Shown here piece by piece: positions 1-8,729 of a stretch of DNA of 64,000 bases. The notes under the pieces were generated by a model that saw only the letters and a list, made by a program, of their open reading frames with translations, was not told the origin of the DNA and did no database searches. The position numbers and the translations under genes are program-made. Source of the DNA: an uncultured Erythrobacter sp. (lineage in GTDB: Bacteria; Pseudomonadota; Alphaproteobacteria; Sphingomonadales; Sphingomonadaceae); NCBI GenBank assembly GCA_947498065.1, contig CANMIS010000001.1, positions 310,001-374,000 of the forward strand, written 5' to 3'. Numbering within the stretch: the first letter of the stretch is position 1; every line of letters starts with the position of its first letter.

Positions 1-84
1 AATATTGGGCGATCTGAGCAAGCGAATACGGGCAAACGCCTCAAGCTGGGTCAGCCCTTTTTCGCCGCCCCCAGACGCGCTCAT
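1..84 (-). CDS. dprA: DNA-processing protein DprA, N-terminal fragment (runs off the window)
   Basis: Only the first 28 codons are present; the gene continues beyond base 1. The ATG (84-82) overlaps the TGA of plsY in an ATGA arrangement, so the two are translationally coupled. The visible N-terminus ends LEAFARIRLLRSPNI, which matches the start of alphaproteobacterial DprA, a protein that loads RecA on incoming single-stranded DNA. The plsY-dprA order is common in this class. The call rests on a short fragment plus gene order. Confidence 0.6.
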   Translation of the reverse strand, partial: MSASGGGEKGLTQLEAFARIRLLRSPNI

Positions 85-698
85 TTTGAGCTGCCGATCT
101 TGGGCTCCTCACCCTTTGCCAGTCGCCCGATATTTTCGCGGTGGAGATAAATAATCAGCGCTGCAATCGCCGCCAGCACTGGAAAGAACTGCGGATAACC
201 AAACAAGGGGGCCGCCGCAGCCGCTGCAACCACCGCGCTCATGCCGGCGAGAGATGAAATTCGGAAAATCGCCAATGTGCTGATCCAGATGGCAGCGTAG
301 GCTAACCCGATGGGCCATGCCAAACCAAACGCGACACCGGCATTGGTTGCGACACCTTTGCCGCCTTTGAACTTAAGCCAGACCGGGAAGCAATGACCTA
401 GCACAGCGCCGCCGGCAGCAAAGGTCTTGACCTGGTCGTTGATGTTCGTCTGAATCCCGATGTCATCGTAAAACGCGATGAAGCCAATGATGAAAACGGG
501 CACAAATCCCTTGAGGAAATCGAGCAGCAAAGTACCCGCCGCAAGCCACTTGTTCCCGGTGCGCAAAACATTGGTCGCGCCGATATTGCCGCTGCCGATA
601 TCGCGCACATCGCCCATGCCCGCCGCTTTTGTCAGCAGCAGGCCAAACGGGACCGAGCCAAAGGCGTATCCCAACAAGGCGGCTAGCAATGGTTCCAT
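81..698 (-). CDS. plsY: Glycerol-3-phosphate acyltransferase PlsY
   Basis: Inner-membrane enzyme that acylates position 1 of glycerol-3-phosphate from acyl-phosphate, the first step of phospholipid synthesis. The 205-residue protein has about five hydrophobic segments and the PlsY signatures GSVPFGLLL, GSGNIGATNVLR and GHCFPVWLKFKGGKGVAT, the last two forming the substrate-binding loops. I chose the ATG at 698 rather than the longer frame to 752, because the extension is basic and soluble and the family starts directly with a membrane helix. It is followed by dprA with an ATGA overlap. Confidence 0.95.
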   Translation of the reverse strand: MEPLLAALLGYAFGSVPFGLLLTKAAGMGDVRDIGSGNIGATNVLRTGNKWLAAGTLLLDFLKGFVPVFIIGFIAFYDDIGIQTNINDQVKTFAAGGAVLGHCFPVWLKFKGGKGVATNAGVAFGLAWPIGLAYAAIWISTLAIFRISSLAGMSAVVAAAAAAPLFGYPQFFPVLAAIAALIIYLHRENIGRLAKGEEPKIGSSK

Positions 699-805
699 GG
701 TCAAATGCCCCTTTTCACGAGCATAAGTCGCCCGCCGCTTCCCTTTTCGCAAGGCCTAAGTAAAAGGCGGCTGTTCGACAAGCTATAGCAACAAGGTCCA
801 ATCCG

Positions 806-1621
806 ATCACCAGTTCTGACGCCCCGATCCTCCTGCTCGACACCGGCGTTGGCGGGCTGACGATTTATGACGCACTGCGCCGCGCATTGCCCAGTGCACC
901 GATCATTCTGGCGGCTGACTACGCTGGATTGCCATACGGCAAGAAGACCGAAGCAGAGGTCGCGGCGCGGGTCGCCGGGCTGCTTGGCCGGATGAGCGAA
1001 CGCTATGAGCCGCGCCTCGCCTGCATCGCCTGCAACACCGCCAGCACAATTGCGCTCGATATGGTTCGCGATGTACTGGAAATTCCGGTTGTAGGAACCG
1101 TTCCAGCGATCAAACCCGCTGCATTGACCAGCAAAACAGGCGTGATCGGAATGCTCGGCACGCAGGGGACCGTGCGCCAACCCTATGTCGACCGATTGGA
1201 GGCGGAGTTTGTCAAACAGGGCAAATTGCTGCGCTTTGCCGCGCCGGATCTTGTGGATGAGGCCGAGAGTAAGCTGCGCGGAGGGCCGGTAAACCGCACG
1301 GTGCTGAAAGCGGCGCTCGAGGGGCTTGGCGAACACGATCACGAGATGAAGCTCGACCGGATTGTGCTCGGCTGCACGCACTTCCCGCTGCTCGAAGATG
1401 AATTGATGGAAGTGGCGGTGAAGGATCTGGGAATGCCGCCAGACATCCGTTTCCTCGACGGCGCAGAGGGCATCGCAAGGCGGATTGCGCATTTGCTGGA
1501 CGGCCAGGATTTTGCCCGAAATGGCCCTAATCGCGCAGTCACTACGGGCGACATCAGCACTCTTCAGGAACTGAAAGACACCCTCGCAACTTATGGAATC
1601 GATCAGATTGATCGATTTTAA
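806..1621 (+). CDS. murI: Glutamate racemase MurI, with non-canonical start codon
   Basis: Interconverts L- and D-glutamate for peptidoglycan. Both catalytic cysteines are visible in ACNTAST and GCTHFPLLE. The N-terminal aspartate motif, here DTGVGGL (usually DSGVGGL), is encoded at 839-859. The first in-frame ATG, GTG or TTG is the TTG at 887, which would delete that catalytic strand. The frame is open upstream to a TAA at 761-763. The best candidate start is ATC at 806, about nine bases after AAGG, giving 271 residues, the usual family length; ATA at 785 and CTG at 833 are alternatives. Function is certain; the start is not. A sequencing error could also explain it. Confidence 0.85.
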   Translation: MTSSDAPILLLDTGVGGLTIYDALRRALPSAPIILAADYAGLPYGKKTEAEVAARVAGLLGRMSERYEPRLACIACNTASTIALDMVRDVLEIPVVGTVPAIKPAALTSKTGVIGMLGTQGTVRQPYVDRLEAEFVKQGKLLRFAAPDLVDEAESKLRGGPVNRTVLKAALEGLGEHDHEMKLDRIVLGCTHFPLLEDELMEVAVKDLGMPPDIRFLDGAEGIARRIAHLLDGQDFARNGPNRAVTTGDISTLQELKDTLATYGIDQIDRF

Positions 1622-1734
1622 GCAGGGCACATGCAAACCGTTCGCAAAGATAGCGCTGGAATTGGTCCGCTCTACTGCCTAAATCGCGCCCACTAACAGC
1701 CCGATTCAACGGGGCGAAACGAAGAGCACAACGC

Positions 1735-2955
1735 GTGAATTACGGAAACGTCTTCGATAAAGCGATCGACCGCCTTCATGAGGAAGGCCGCTACCGCGTG
1801 TTCATCGACATCATGCGCAACAAGGGCGCATATCCCAACGCCCGGTGTTTCCATGGCCACAATGGCCCAAAGCCGATCACGGTTTGGTGCTCCAATGATT
1901 ATCTGGCGATGGGCCAGCACGAAAAAGTCATCACCGCGATGGAAGACGCGCTGCACGATGTGGGCGCAGGCTCTGGCGGTACGCGCAATATCGGCGGCAA
2001 CACGCACTTCCATGTCGAGCTGGAGCGAGAGCTTGCAGACCTCCATGGCAAAGAAGGCGCGCTGACCTTTACCAGCGGCTATGTCTCGAACGATGCGACG
2101 CTTTCCACACTAGGCAAATTGCTGCCCGGCTGTGTGATCTTTTCCGACGCGCTCAACCATGCCAGCATGATTGCGGGTATCCGTAATTCCGGCTGTGAGA
2201 AGCGGGTGTTCCGCCACAATGACATGGCGCATTTGGAAGAGATGCTGGCCGCAGAGGATCACGACACACCCAAAGTGATCGCGTTTGAAAGCGTCTATTC
2301 CATGGACGGCGATGTCGCGCCGATCCACGAGATTTGCGACCTGGCCGAGAAATACAACGCCCTCACCTACATCGACGAAGTGCATGCGGTTGGCATGTAT
2401 GGCGAGCGAGGCGGCGGCATTTCAGAGCGTGATAAGGCCGCGCACCGGATCGACATTATCGAAGGCACTTTGGGCAAGGCATTCGGGGTGATGGGCGGCT
2501 ATATCGCTGCTGACACGCGCGTGATCGACTGCATCCGCAGCTATGCCCCGGGCTTCATCTTCACCACTTCGCTCTCGCCAGTGCTGGTCGCAGGCGTGCT
2601 CGCTTCCGTGAAGCACCTCAAGAGCTCCAGTGAAGAGCGCGACGCGCAGCAAGTCAATGCTGAATTGCTGAAGCAAAAGATGCGCGATGCGGGCCTGCCC
2701 GTGATGGACAGCGTCACACATATCGTACCGCTGATGGTTGGCGACCCTGTTCGCGCCAAGAAGATCAGCGACGTCCTGCTCGCCGAATATGGCGTCTACG
2801 TGCAGCCGATCAATTTCCCCACCGTGCCGCGCGGGACAGAGCGCCTGCGCTTTACGCCCGGCCCAATGCACACTGCAGAAATGATGGACGAGCTGACGGA
2901 AGCCTTGGTTGAGATCTGGGACCGGTTGGAGCTGGAGCTCAAAAAAGCGGCTTGA
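1735..2955 (+). CDS. hemA: 5-aminolevulinate synthase
   Basis: Condenses glycine and succinyl-CoA to 5-aminolevulinate, the committed haem step in alphaproteobacteria (Shemin route). The 406-residue protein has the full fold-type I PLP aminotransferase layout: [10 protein letters not shown] near the N-terminus, [34 protein letters not shown] with the PLP aspartate, and the Schiff-base lysine in [14 protein letters not shown]. The start is GTG at 1735. The length and motifs separate it from the related 8-amino-7-oxononanoate synthase. It is followed by the dioxygenase gene with a 48-base gap. Confidence 0.97.
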   Translation: MNYGNVFDKAIDRLHEEGRYRVFIDIMRNKGAYPNARCFHGHNGPKPITVWCSNDYLAMGQHEKVITAMEDALHDVGAGSGGTRNIGGNTHFHVELERELADLHGKEGALTFTSGYVSNDATLSTLGKLLPGCVIFSDALNHASMIAGIRNSGCEKRVFRHNDMAHLEEMLAAEDHDTPKVIAFESVYSMDGDVAPIHEICDLAEKYNALTYIDEVHAVGMYGERGGGISERDKAAHRIDIIEGTLGKAFGVMGGYIAADTRVIDCIRSYAPGFIFTTSLSPVLVAGVLASVKHLKSSSEERDAQQVNAELLKQKMRDAGLPVMDSVTHIVPLMVGDPVRAKKISDVLLAEYGVYVQPINFPTVPRGTERLRFTPGPMHTAEMMDELTEALVEIWDRLELELKKAA

Positions 2956-3003
2956 TCGCCCTGCCCGCTTCGCGCACACTCTTCCTTGCGCTTTGGGAGA
3001 GGC

Positions 3004-3876
3004 ATGTTGGCGACGGTTTTTGATACCCCACTAGACAAAAACGCGTTGGATACCGGCGCGCTGGATATCCATGCGATGACGCCTGCGATCGGTGCGGAAA
3101 TCCTAAATATCGATCTCGGCGCGCCTAACATTGGCGAACGGATCAGCGACATTCGCGCTGCCCTGCTCAAGCACGGCGTTATCTTCTTCCGCGATCAGGA
3201 CTTGAGCCAAGAACAACACATCGCCTTCGCCCGGCATTTTGGCGATTTGGAGGTCCATCCAGCGACGCCCGCAGATCAGCCTAACCCTGAGGTTCTGCGC
3301 ATTGCCCACGGTCCCAAAAGCCGGGGCCAAGAGAACTATTGGCATTCCGATGTGACCTGGCGCGAAAAGCCCTCGCTCGGTTCTATCCTGCTGGCGCGCG
3401 AAGTGCCCGAATGCGGCGGCGACACCTGCTTTGCCAATATGCATATGGCCTACGAGCGGCTGTCCGATCAGATGAAGCGCATGTGCGAGGGGCTAACCGC
3501 GGTACACGATATCGCGCGCGTGTTTGCAGGCCGCCTCGACAAGGCGCCGGCCGACCTGCACGAAAAATTCCCGCCGCGGCGCCATCCCGTGATCCGCACT
3601 CATCCCGAAACGGGCGAGCGGGTGATCTACGTCAACACCGCCTTCACTTCGCATATTGAGGGCTTGAGCGGCGAGGAAAGCCGCTGGCTGCTCGAGCATC
3701 TTTACAAGACAGCGATGGATGCCGAGGTGCAATGCAGGCTGCGCTGGCGCAAAGGCACTATCGCCTTTTGGGACAACCGGGTGACACAGCACCTTGCGGT
3801 CTCCGACTATTTCCCGGCAAGGCGCGTGATGGAACGCGTCACGATCGCAGGCGACAAACCTTACTTCTCTGAGTGA
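3004..3876 (+). CDS. TauD/TfdA-family Fe(II)/2-oxoglutarate dioxygenase
   Basis: A 290-residue member of the TauD/TfdA family, enzymes that hydroxylate sulfonates, aryloxyacids or similar small acids using 2-oxoglutarate and oxygen. The iron ligands are visible as the HSD of YWHSDVTW and the distal histidine of NRVTQHLAVSDY, followed by the 2-oxoglutarate-binding arginine in FPARRVMERV. The ATG at 3004 has a strong GGGAGAGG ribosome site and is preferred over a TTG at 2986. The substrate cannot be told from sequence. It overlaps the next gene by four bases (GTGA). Confidence 0.9.
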   Translation: MLATVFDTPLDKNALDTGALDIHAMTPAIGAEILNIDLGAPNIGERISDIRAALLKHGVIFFRDQDLSQEQHIAFARHFGDLEVHPATPADQPNPEVLRIAHGPKSRGQENYWHSDVTWREKPSLGSILLAREVPECGGDTCFANMHMAYERLSDQMKRMCEGLTAVHDIARVFAGRLDKAPADLHEKFPPRRHPVIRTHPETGERVIYVNTAFTSHIEGLSGEESRWLLEHLYKTAMDAEVQCRLRWRKGTIAFWDNRVTQHLAVSDYFPARRVMERVTIAGDKPYFSE

Positions 3877-4568
3877 AAGATCCAAACAATATGAATTATG
3901 ATGATGTGGTGCTCGGCCGCCGCTCTATCCGTGGCTATCTTGATAAGCCGGTACCGCAGGAACTGATAGAAGAAGTGCTGAAGATGGCTATGCGCTCGCC
4001 CTCTTCCATGAACACCCAGCCCTATCATTTCCATGTGATCACTGGCGAGCCCCTTGATCGGATCCGCAAAGGCAATACGGAGCGCATTCTTGCCGGAGAG
4101 CCGGACAGCCGCGAATTTCGCAAAGGCCATGCATTCGAAGGCATCCACCGCGACAGGCAGGTTGGCTGCGCGATCCAGCTGTTTGAAGCGATGGGGATCG
4201 GACGCGAGGACAAGGAAAAACGGCAAGACTGGGTGCTGCGCGGCTTCCGCCAATTCGACGCGCCCGTTTGCGTGATCATTACCTACGACAAAGAACTGTC
4301 CGACGCTGATGACACAGTGTTCGATTGCGGCGCTGTTACCACCGCGCTGGTCAATGCGGCATGGAGCCGGGGCCTTGGCTGCGTGATCAACAGCCAAGGG
4401 ATCATGCAATCACCCGTCGTGCGCGAACACGCCAGTATTCCGGACGATCAGGTGATCATGAAAGCCGTCGCATTGGGCTGGCCAGACCCAGACTTCCCAG
4501 CCAACCCAGTAAAGATCACGCGCCGCGAGGTTTCAGATGCGGCGACGTTTGTGGGGTTTGAGGATTAG
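3873..4568 (+). CDS. Nitroreductase family protein
   Basis: FMN-dependent NAD(P)H oxidoreductase of the nitroreductase fold, 231 residues. The FMN-binding start is clear ([16 protein letters not shown], then [17 protein letters not shown]), as is the C-terminal [14 protein letters not shown]. The GTG at 3873 overlaps the stop of the dioxygenase gene; an ATG at 3891 is a possible alternative. Its stop overlaps the stop of the opposing nitrilase gene by four bases. Physiological substrate unknown; nitroaromatics, quinones and flavins are typical for the family. Confidence 0.9.
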   Translation: MKDPNNMNYDDVVLGRRSIRGYLDKPVPQELIEEVLKMAMRSPSSMNTQPYHFHVITGEPLDRIRKGNTERILAGEPDSREFRKGHAFEGIHRDRQVGCAIQLFEAMGIGREDKEKRQDWVLRGFRQFDAPVCVIITYDKELSDADDTVFDCGAVTTALVNAAWSRGLGCVINSQGIMQSPVVREHASIPDDQVIMKAVALGWPDPDFPANPVKITRREVSDAATFVGFED

Positions 4569-5515
4569 TCTTCGTCCACAGATGCTGCGGCAGTCGAGGT
4601 GAACCGCACCCCGGGCCGCGGCGTCTCATCAACGGTCAAATCGAAGATATCTGGCCGCGAATAGTGGCCGACCACATCAAAGTCGTAGCGCGCCTTTGCC
4701 AGCTCTGCCGTGTCGATCTCAGACGTGATAAGGCCCTCACCAGCCTCATGCGGTCCGGCAAGCACATCGCCTAGCGGGCCTGCAATCAAACTGCCACCAG
4801 CGATCAGATCACGCGTATCGTCCCAGCCATCGACCTTCGCGCCCAGAACTTCGGGACTGGGTTGATACTGGCATGAGCTGACCACGAAGCAGCGACCCTC
4901 ATGGGCGATATGACGCATAGAGCTGCGCCAGACATCGCGGTGATCAACCGTCGGCGCGCACCATATGTCGACGCCCTTTGCATACATCGCTGCCCGGAAC
5001 AGCGGCATGTGGTTTTCCCAGCATATCGCCGCGCCAATCGTACCAAAGCGGGTCTTGAGTACTGGCAAGGTCGACCCATCGCCCAGTCCCCAGATCAGGC
5101 GTTCGCTGCCCGTCGGCATCAATTTGCGATGCTTGGCAACCAAACCGTCTGCGGGAGTGATAAATATGGCGGTGCAGTAGAGGGTGCTGCCGCCGCGTTC
5201 GATTACGCCGAGCACCAATGTGGCCCCTGTTCTCTGCGAAAGAGCCTCAAGCTCCGCGACCTCAGGACCATCTAGGTCAATTGCATTTTCATAATATCGG
5301 GCAAAATCTTCTCGACCCTCGGGCAAGCGATAGCCGAGCCGAGTGCCAAAATCGCTCCCTTTCGGATACCCGCCAAGAAACGCCTCGGGCATCACGAGCA
5401 GATCAAGCCCAGCCCCCTTAATCTCGGTTTCGCGGGACAGGACTTTCTCAAGGCTTGCCGCCTTACCAGCAGGGTCGGAGCCGATTTGAAGCGCGGCGAT
5501 AGAAGCTATTGTCAT
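4565..5515 (-). CDS. Nitrilase (aliphatic/aryl nitrilase branch)
   Basis: Hydrolyses nitriles to carboxylic acid and ammonia. The Glu-Lys-Cys triad is visible: glutamate in [15 protein letters not shown], lysine in [13 protein letters not shown] and cysteine in [14 protein letters not shown]. The GGYPKG and CWENHMPL strings are typical of true nitrilases rather than amidases of the same superfamily. I set the start at the ATG at 5515 ([14 protein letters not shown]), 316 residues, because the longer frame adds an unconserved leader. It converges on the nitroreductase gene with overlapping stop codons. Confidence 0.93.
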   Translation of the reverse strand: MTIASIAALQIGSDPAGKAASLEKVLSRETEIKGAGLDLLVMPEAFLGGYPKGSDFGTRLGYRLPEGREDFARYYENAIDLDGPEVAELEALSQRTGATLVLGVIERGGSTLYCTAIFITPADGLVAKHRKLMPTGSERLIWGLGDGSTLPVLKTRFGTIGAAICWENHMPLFRAAMYAKGVDIWCAPTVDHRDVWRSSMRHIAHEGRCFVVSSCQYQPSPEVLGAKVDGWDDTRDLIAGGSLIAGPLGDVLAGPHEAGEGLITSEIDTAELAKARYDFDVVGHYSRPDIFDLTVDETPRPGVRFTSTAAASVDED

Positions 5516-5562
5516 GGCCCAATCGGTAACGCGAAGCCACGCAAACAAGCAAGCGCTTTAGC

Positions 5563-6783
5563 CTACCGCAAGCTCACCACATTGTCGCTTTCGGGCCGCT
5601 GTCTGTCGCCGCGGAACAGGCTCAGCATTGGCTCGTCGGCGACGGTGAATTCTTCCGCATTGCCAAAGCCGTTAAAGCCGGTTTTCATCGCCGCCCCGTA
5701 TGCGCCGATCATGCCGATCTCGATGTAATCGCCGGCTTGGATATCTCCCGGCAGCGGGAACGGCCCCTGCATATAGTCCGCATCATCGCAGGTCGGACCG
5801 TAAAAGGCGAAATCGACCTCTGGATCGCGCAGATTGTCGGCCAGCGCCTTTACCGGAAAACGCCAATCGACATGCGCCGCATCATACAGCGCGCCATATG
5901 CGCCATCATTGATGAACAGCTCTTCGCCCCGGCGCTTATCGACTTGCACCACGAGCGAGGAATACTCCGCCGCCAGCGCCCTGCCCGGCTCGCACCAAAG
6001 TTCAGCATTGTAGGCAATCGGCAAAGCTTCGAAATGCTGAGAAATCAGCGCGAAGTAATCTTCCAAAGGAGGCGGCTCCATACCGGGATAGATGCTGGGG
6101 AAGCCCCCGCCGACATCGATCATATCGATCACCACGCTGGCATCAGCAATCGCAGCGCGAGTGCGATCCAGCGCCTGGACAAAAGCAAACGGGGTCATCG
6201 CCTGGCTGCCGACGTGGAAACACACACCCAGCCAGTCGCAATGCTGGCGCGCTTCCTGAAGCAAGGCCGGAGCCTCGAGCAGGTCGCAGCCAAACTTGCT
6301 CGCTAGGCTCAGCTCAGAATACTCGCTGGAGACGCGCATACGCACGCACAGCCGCAAATCATCCGCGGCAGCGCCCGTCTCTGGGTTGCGGCAGGCCTCA
6401 ACGATCTTATGGAGCTCTTCGGCCGTGTCGAGGCTGAAGGTGCGCACTTTATGTGTGTGATAAGCCTCTGCAATCGCGCGGCGGGTCTTAATCGGGTGCA
6501 TGAAGCACAGCTCCGCCTCGGGCAGCTCTGCACGGACCAAACGCACCTCAGCAATCGACGCGACGTCGTAATGCGTCACATTCGCCTCCCACAGCACACG
6601 CAAGAGCGACGGCGCCGGATTGGCTTTCACGGCATAGAGCGTCTTGCCCGGAAACTTCTCTGTGAAGAAGCGAGCCGCGCGAAGGGCCGCGTGCGGGCGG
6701 TTCAGAATAATCGGTTCGTCAGGCGCAACCGCGCTGACTACCGCCGCTGAATCGGAAAAAATCTCATCAGGATAGCTGTGCAA
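5563..6783 (-). CDS. speC: Ornithine/lysine decarboxylase, alanine-racemase fold
   Basis: PLP enzyme that decarboxylates ornithine to putrescine. Of 406 residues, the PLP lysine lies in LYAVKANP near the N-terminus, followed by CFHVGSQ, IDVGGGFPS, the phosphate-binding CEPGRALAAE, and the active-site cysteine and aspartate in GPTCDDADYM. This is the short eukaryote-like ornithine decarboxylase, not the large E. coli type. The start is TTG at 6783, nine bases after a GGGGG ribosome site. A speF-type leader RNA lies directly upstream, which strongly supports ornithine as substrate. Symbol is by function; the alphaproteobacterial gene is often called speF. Confidence 0.9.
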   Translation of the reverse strand: MHSYPDEIFSDSAAVVSAVAPDEPIILNRPHAALRAARFFTEKFPGKTLYAVKANPAPSLLRVLWEANVTHYDVASIAEVRLVRAELPEAELCFMHPIKTRRAIAEAYHTHKVRTFSLDTAEELHKIVEACRNPETGAAADDLRLCVRMRVSSEYSELSLASKFGCDLLEAPALLQEARQHCDWLGVCFHVGSQAMTPFAFVQALDRTRAAIADASVVIDMIDVGGGFPSIYPGMEPPPLEDYFALISQHFEALPIAYNAELWCEPGRALAAEYSSLVVQVDKRRGEELFINDGAYGALYDAAHVDWRFPVKALADNLRDPEVDFAFYGPTCDDADYMQGPFPLPGDIQAGDYIEIGMIGAYGAAMKTGFNGFGNAEEFTVADEPMLSLFRGDRQRPESDNVVSLR

Positions 6784-6900
6784 CTCAAGGGACCCCCAGA
6801 AGGATGCGGATCAAGCCAAGGGCCTAACCCAGGTTCTGAACAAGGCTGCCTTACGGTCTTGCGATCAAGAGTCCCCGCCCTCCTAAGAGGGATCGGCAGC
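6784..6900 (-). ncRNA. speF-type leader RNA upstream of ornithine decarboxylase
   Basis: On the minus strand the leader contains GCAAGACCGTAAGGCAGCC, then GTTCAGAACCTGGGTTAGGC, then GATCCGCATCCTTCTGGGGG, ending at the TTG start. From memory this matches the conserved alphaproteobacterial speF 5' element found in front of ornithine decarboxylase genes. It is presumed to regulate polyamine synthesis; its ligand or mechanism in this group is not shown by the sequence. The boundaries are approximate. Confidence 0.75.
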
Positions 6901-6935
6901 GGAAGCGCGCATATAAGCCTTAATCGCGCTTCCGC
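6899..6935. repeat. 11-bp perfect inverted repeat upstream of the speF leader
   Basis: Arms GCGGAAGCGCG (6899-6909) and CGCGCTTCCGC (6925-6935) flank a 15-base loop. There is no T-run on either side, so it is unlikely to be an intrinsic terminator. It could be a protein operator or the outer stem of the leader RNA. It lies between the speF leader and the 3' end of lemA. Confidence 0.45.
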
Positions 6936-6990
6936 AACTCAAAATGTGCATCTGGACGGGCGGTTCCTGCCCCTTCCCTAGGTCTGCAAT

Positions 6991-7563
6991 TTAAAACGCG
7001 ACCTGCGGGGTCTGATCGACAGTGCCCTTCTCGCTATCATCGAGACGATGGAAATCCGCCTCTTTGAAGCCGAGCATTCCAGCGAAGAGAACGGCCGGGA
7101 AGCTTTCACGCGCTGAGTTGAACTGAGCCGCAGCGGCATTGAGCGCACGGCGAGCAGCGGCGAGCTTGTCTTCCGTCTCAGCCAGCTCGCGCTGAAGCTC
7201 TTGAAAGTTGGTGTTCGCCTTGAGGTCTGGATAGGCCTCTCCCAGCGCCAGCAAGCGATCGAGCGAGAGTTTCAGCTGTTGCTCGCTGCCAGATGTCGGC
7301 TCACCAGACGCGGCGGCATTGCGCGCGCTGATCACGCTGTCGAGCGTCTCTTTCTCGTGGCTGGCATAGCCCTGAACGGTGCTGACCAGGTTTGGGATCA
7401 GATCATGGCGTTGGCGCAATTGGGCATCAATGTCGGCCACGCCTTGGCGCACGTTCTGACGCAAAGCGACCAGCCGGTTGTAGATCCCAATAACAAGCAG
7501 AACCGCGCCAACCGCGATAACCACAATTGCCGATGTCCAAAACCATCCAAAAATCTCGACCAT
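6991..7563 (-). CDS. lemA: LemA family protein
   Basis: A 190-residue protein with one N-terminal membrane helix (about residues 8-28) followed by a long helical domain, with the family strings YNRLVALRQNVRQGVADIDAQLRQRHDLIPNLV interrupted only by normal variation, and AYPDLKANTNFQELQ. LemA proteins sit in the cytoplasmic membrane and have no settled biochemical role. The gene is divergent from a DUF3137 gene 112 bases away, a pairing that recurs in alphaproteobacteria and hints at a joint envelope function. Confidence 0.93.
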   Translation of the reverse strand: MVEIFGWFWTSAIVVIAVGAVLLVIGIYNRLVALRQNVRQGVADIDAQLRQRHDLIPNLVSTVQGYASHEKETLDSVISARNAAASGEPTSGSEQQLKLSLDRLLALGEAYPDLKANTNFQELQRELAETEDKLAAARRALNAAAAQFNSARESFPAVLFAGMLGFKEADFHRLDDSEKGTVDQTPQVAF

Positions 7564-7675
7564 CTCACACCTCTTTCTTAACTGTATATTCCTATATTAG
7601 CGTCAAATAGTTAAGGGTTAGCGACGAAGCCGAGGGGCCTCGCGCGAAGAATGGTTAAGGGAGTAAAGCGTAGCG

Positions 7676-8725
7676 ATGCGTGCCGATGTTAACAAGCTGA
7701 TGGGCGGGGAGCTGGGTAGCTGGCTCGACGCACAGCAAGGCATGCGCACCGAGGCGAAAGAGAAAGCCTCAAGCCGCGGCGTGACATCCGCCTTTATCCT
7801 GCTGCCTTTGCTGGCGTTCTTATGGTTTGGCCCAGGCTGGAGCTTCTCGATCAAGCTCATGATCAGCGTGTTGGCAGGGATAGCGGCTGGCAGCTGGGCG
7901 TACGCCCCGATCCAACAAGCGAAAAAAGAGATCAAAATCGGCATAAATTCAGCCATTGCGGGCGAATTGGGCGTCCACTACGATCACGATGTCGAACCGG
8001 GTGATGAATTCGATGCTGCCAAGCAATATGGCCTGGTACCGCACTATGATCGCGATGCCTTTGAGGACCAATGGTTTGGTGGGATCGAGGGCCATGACTT
8101 CCGCCTTTACGAGGCGCACTTGGAGAAGAGCAAAGGCTCTGGAAAAGATCAACGCTGGGTGACCGTGTTCCGCGGTGCAATCATCCAAATGCAATTTGGC
8201 CGCCGGTTCCATTCGACCACGCTGCTGCAGCGGGCAGGCAAGCATAAGAAGTGGTTCGGCCTGGGCGGCCGCGCTGACCATGCGAGCTTTGACGGACACC
8301 GGTTGGATTATGTCGATCAGGTCCACCCCGCCTTCGAAGACGTTTTCGAGGTGTGGAGCGATGATCAGGTGGAGGCCCGCACACTGGTTGATCCAACCTA
8401 TGTGGAGCACCTGATCGGGATTGAACGGGCATTCTCCGGCGATGCTGTCCGAGCGGTCTTCCGCAAGGGCGAAATGATCATCGCAGTTGAAAGCGGAAAC
8501 CTGTTTGAAAGCGGCAGCATCGACGCATCTGGTGACCGCGAGCGCGCGGAAGAAACCTCCAAGCAATTTGCTTCCCTCGCTCAGCTGGCCATGGCCATCA
8601 ACAAGACCGAACGCGGCCATCAAAACACTGGCCCGAGCTCTAGTGGGGTTGTCGTCGATGATGCGCGCAATCTGGGCGCTGGCGGCTCCGCGCTTGGCGG
8701 CGGGTTTGGCCGTAAAGGCCTGTAG
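7676..8725 (+). CDS. DUF3137 domain membrane protein
   Basis: A 349-residue protein with two adjacent membrane helices (about residues 39-75), a basic stretch, then a soluble domain with WFGGIEGHDFRLYEAHLE and VFRGAIIQMQFGRRF, which match DUF3137. A Gly/Ser-rich tail ends GGGFGRKGL. DUF3137 genes are repeatedly found beside lemA, as here. The function is unknown; a LemA partner is an inference from context. Confidence 0.8.
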   Translation: MRADVNKLMGGELGSWLDAQQGMRTEAKEKASSRGVTSAFILLPLLAFLWFGPGWSFSIKLMISVLAGIAAGSWAYAPIQQAKKEIKIGINSAIAGELGVHYDHDVEPGDEFDAAKQYGLVPHYDRDAFEDQWFGGIEGHDFRLYEAHLEKSKGSGKDQRWVTVFRGAIIQMQFGRRFHSTTLLQRAGKHKKWFGLGGRADHASFDGHRLDYVDQVHPAFEDVFEVWSDDQVEARTLVDPTYVEHLIGIERAFSGDAVRAVFRKGEMIIAVESGNLFESGSIDASGDRERAEETSKQFASLAQLAMAINKTERGHQNTGPSSSGVVVDDARNLGAGGSALGGGFGRKGL

Positions 8726-8729
8726 ACCG

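Noticed and set aside
701..1636. A 311-codon open frame on the minus strand
   Set aside because: It is antisense to murI, has no family resemblance and no ribosome site, and its protein text is rich in Arg, His and Cys as expected from a shadow frame.
7577..7615. 7-bp inverted repeat CTTAACT...AGTTAAG between lemA and the DUF3137 gene
   Set aside because: Short arms with a 25-base gap in an AT-rich promoter region; no better than chance without more copies.
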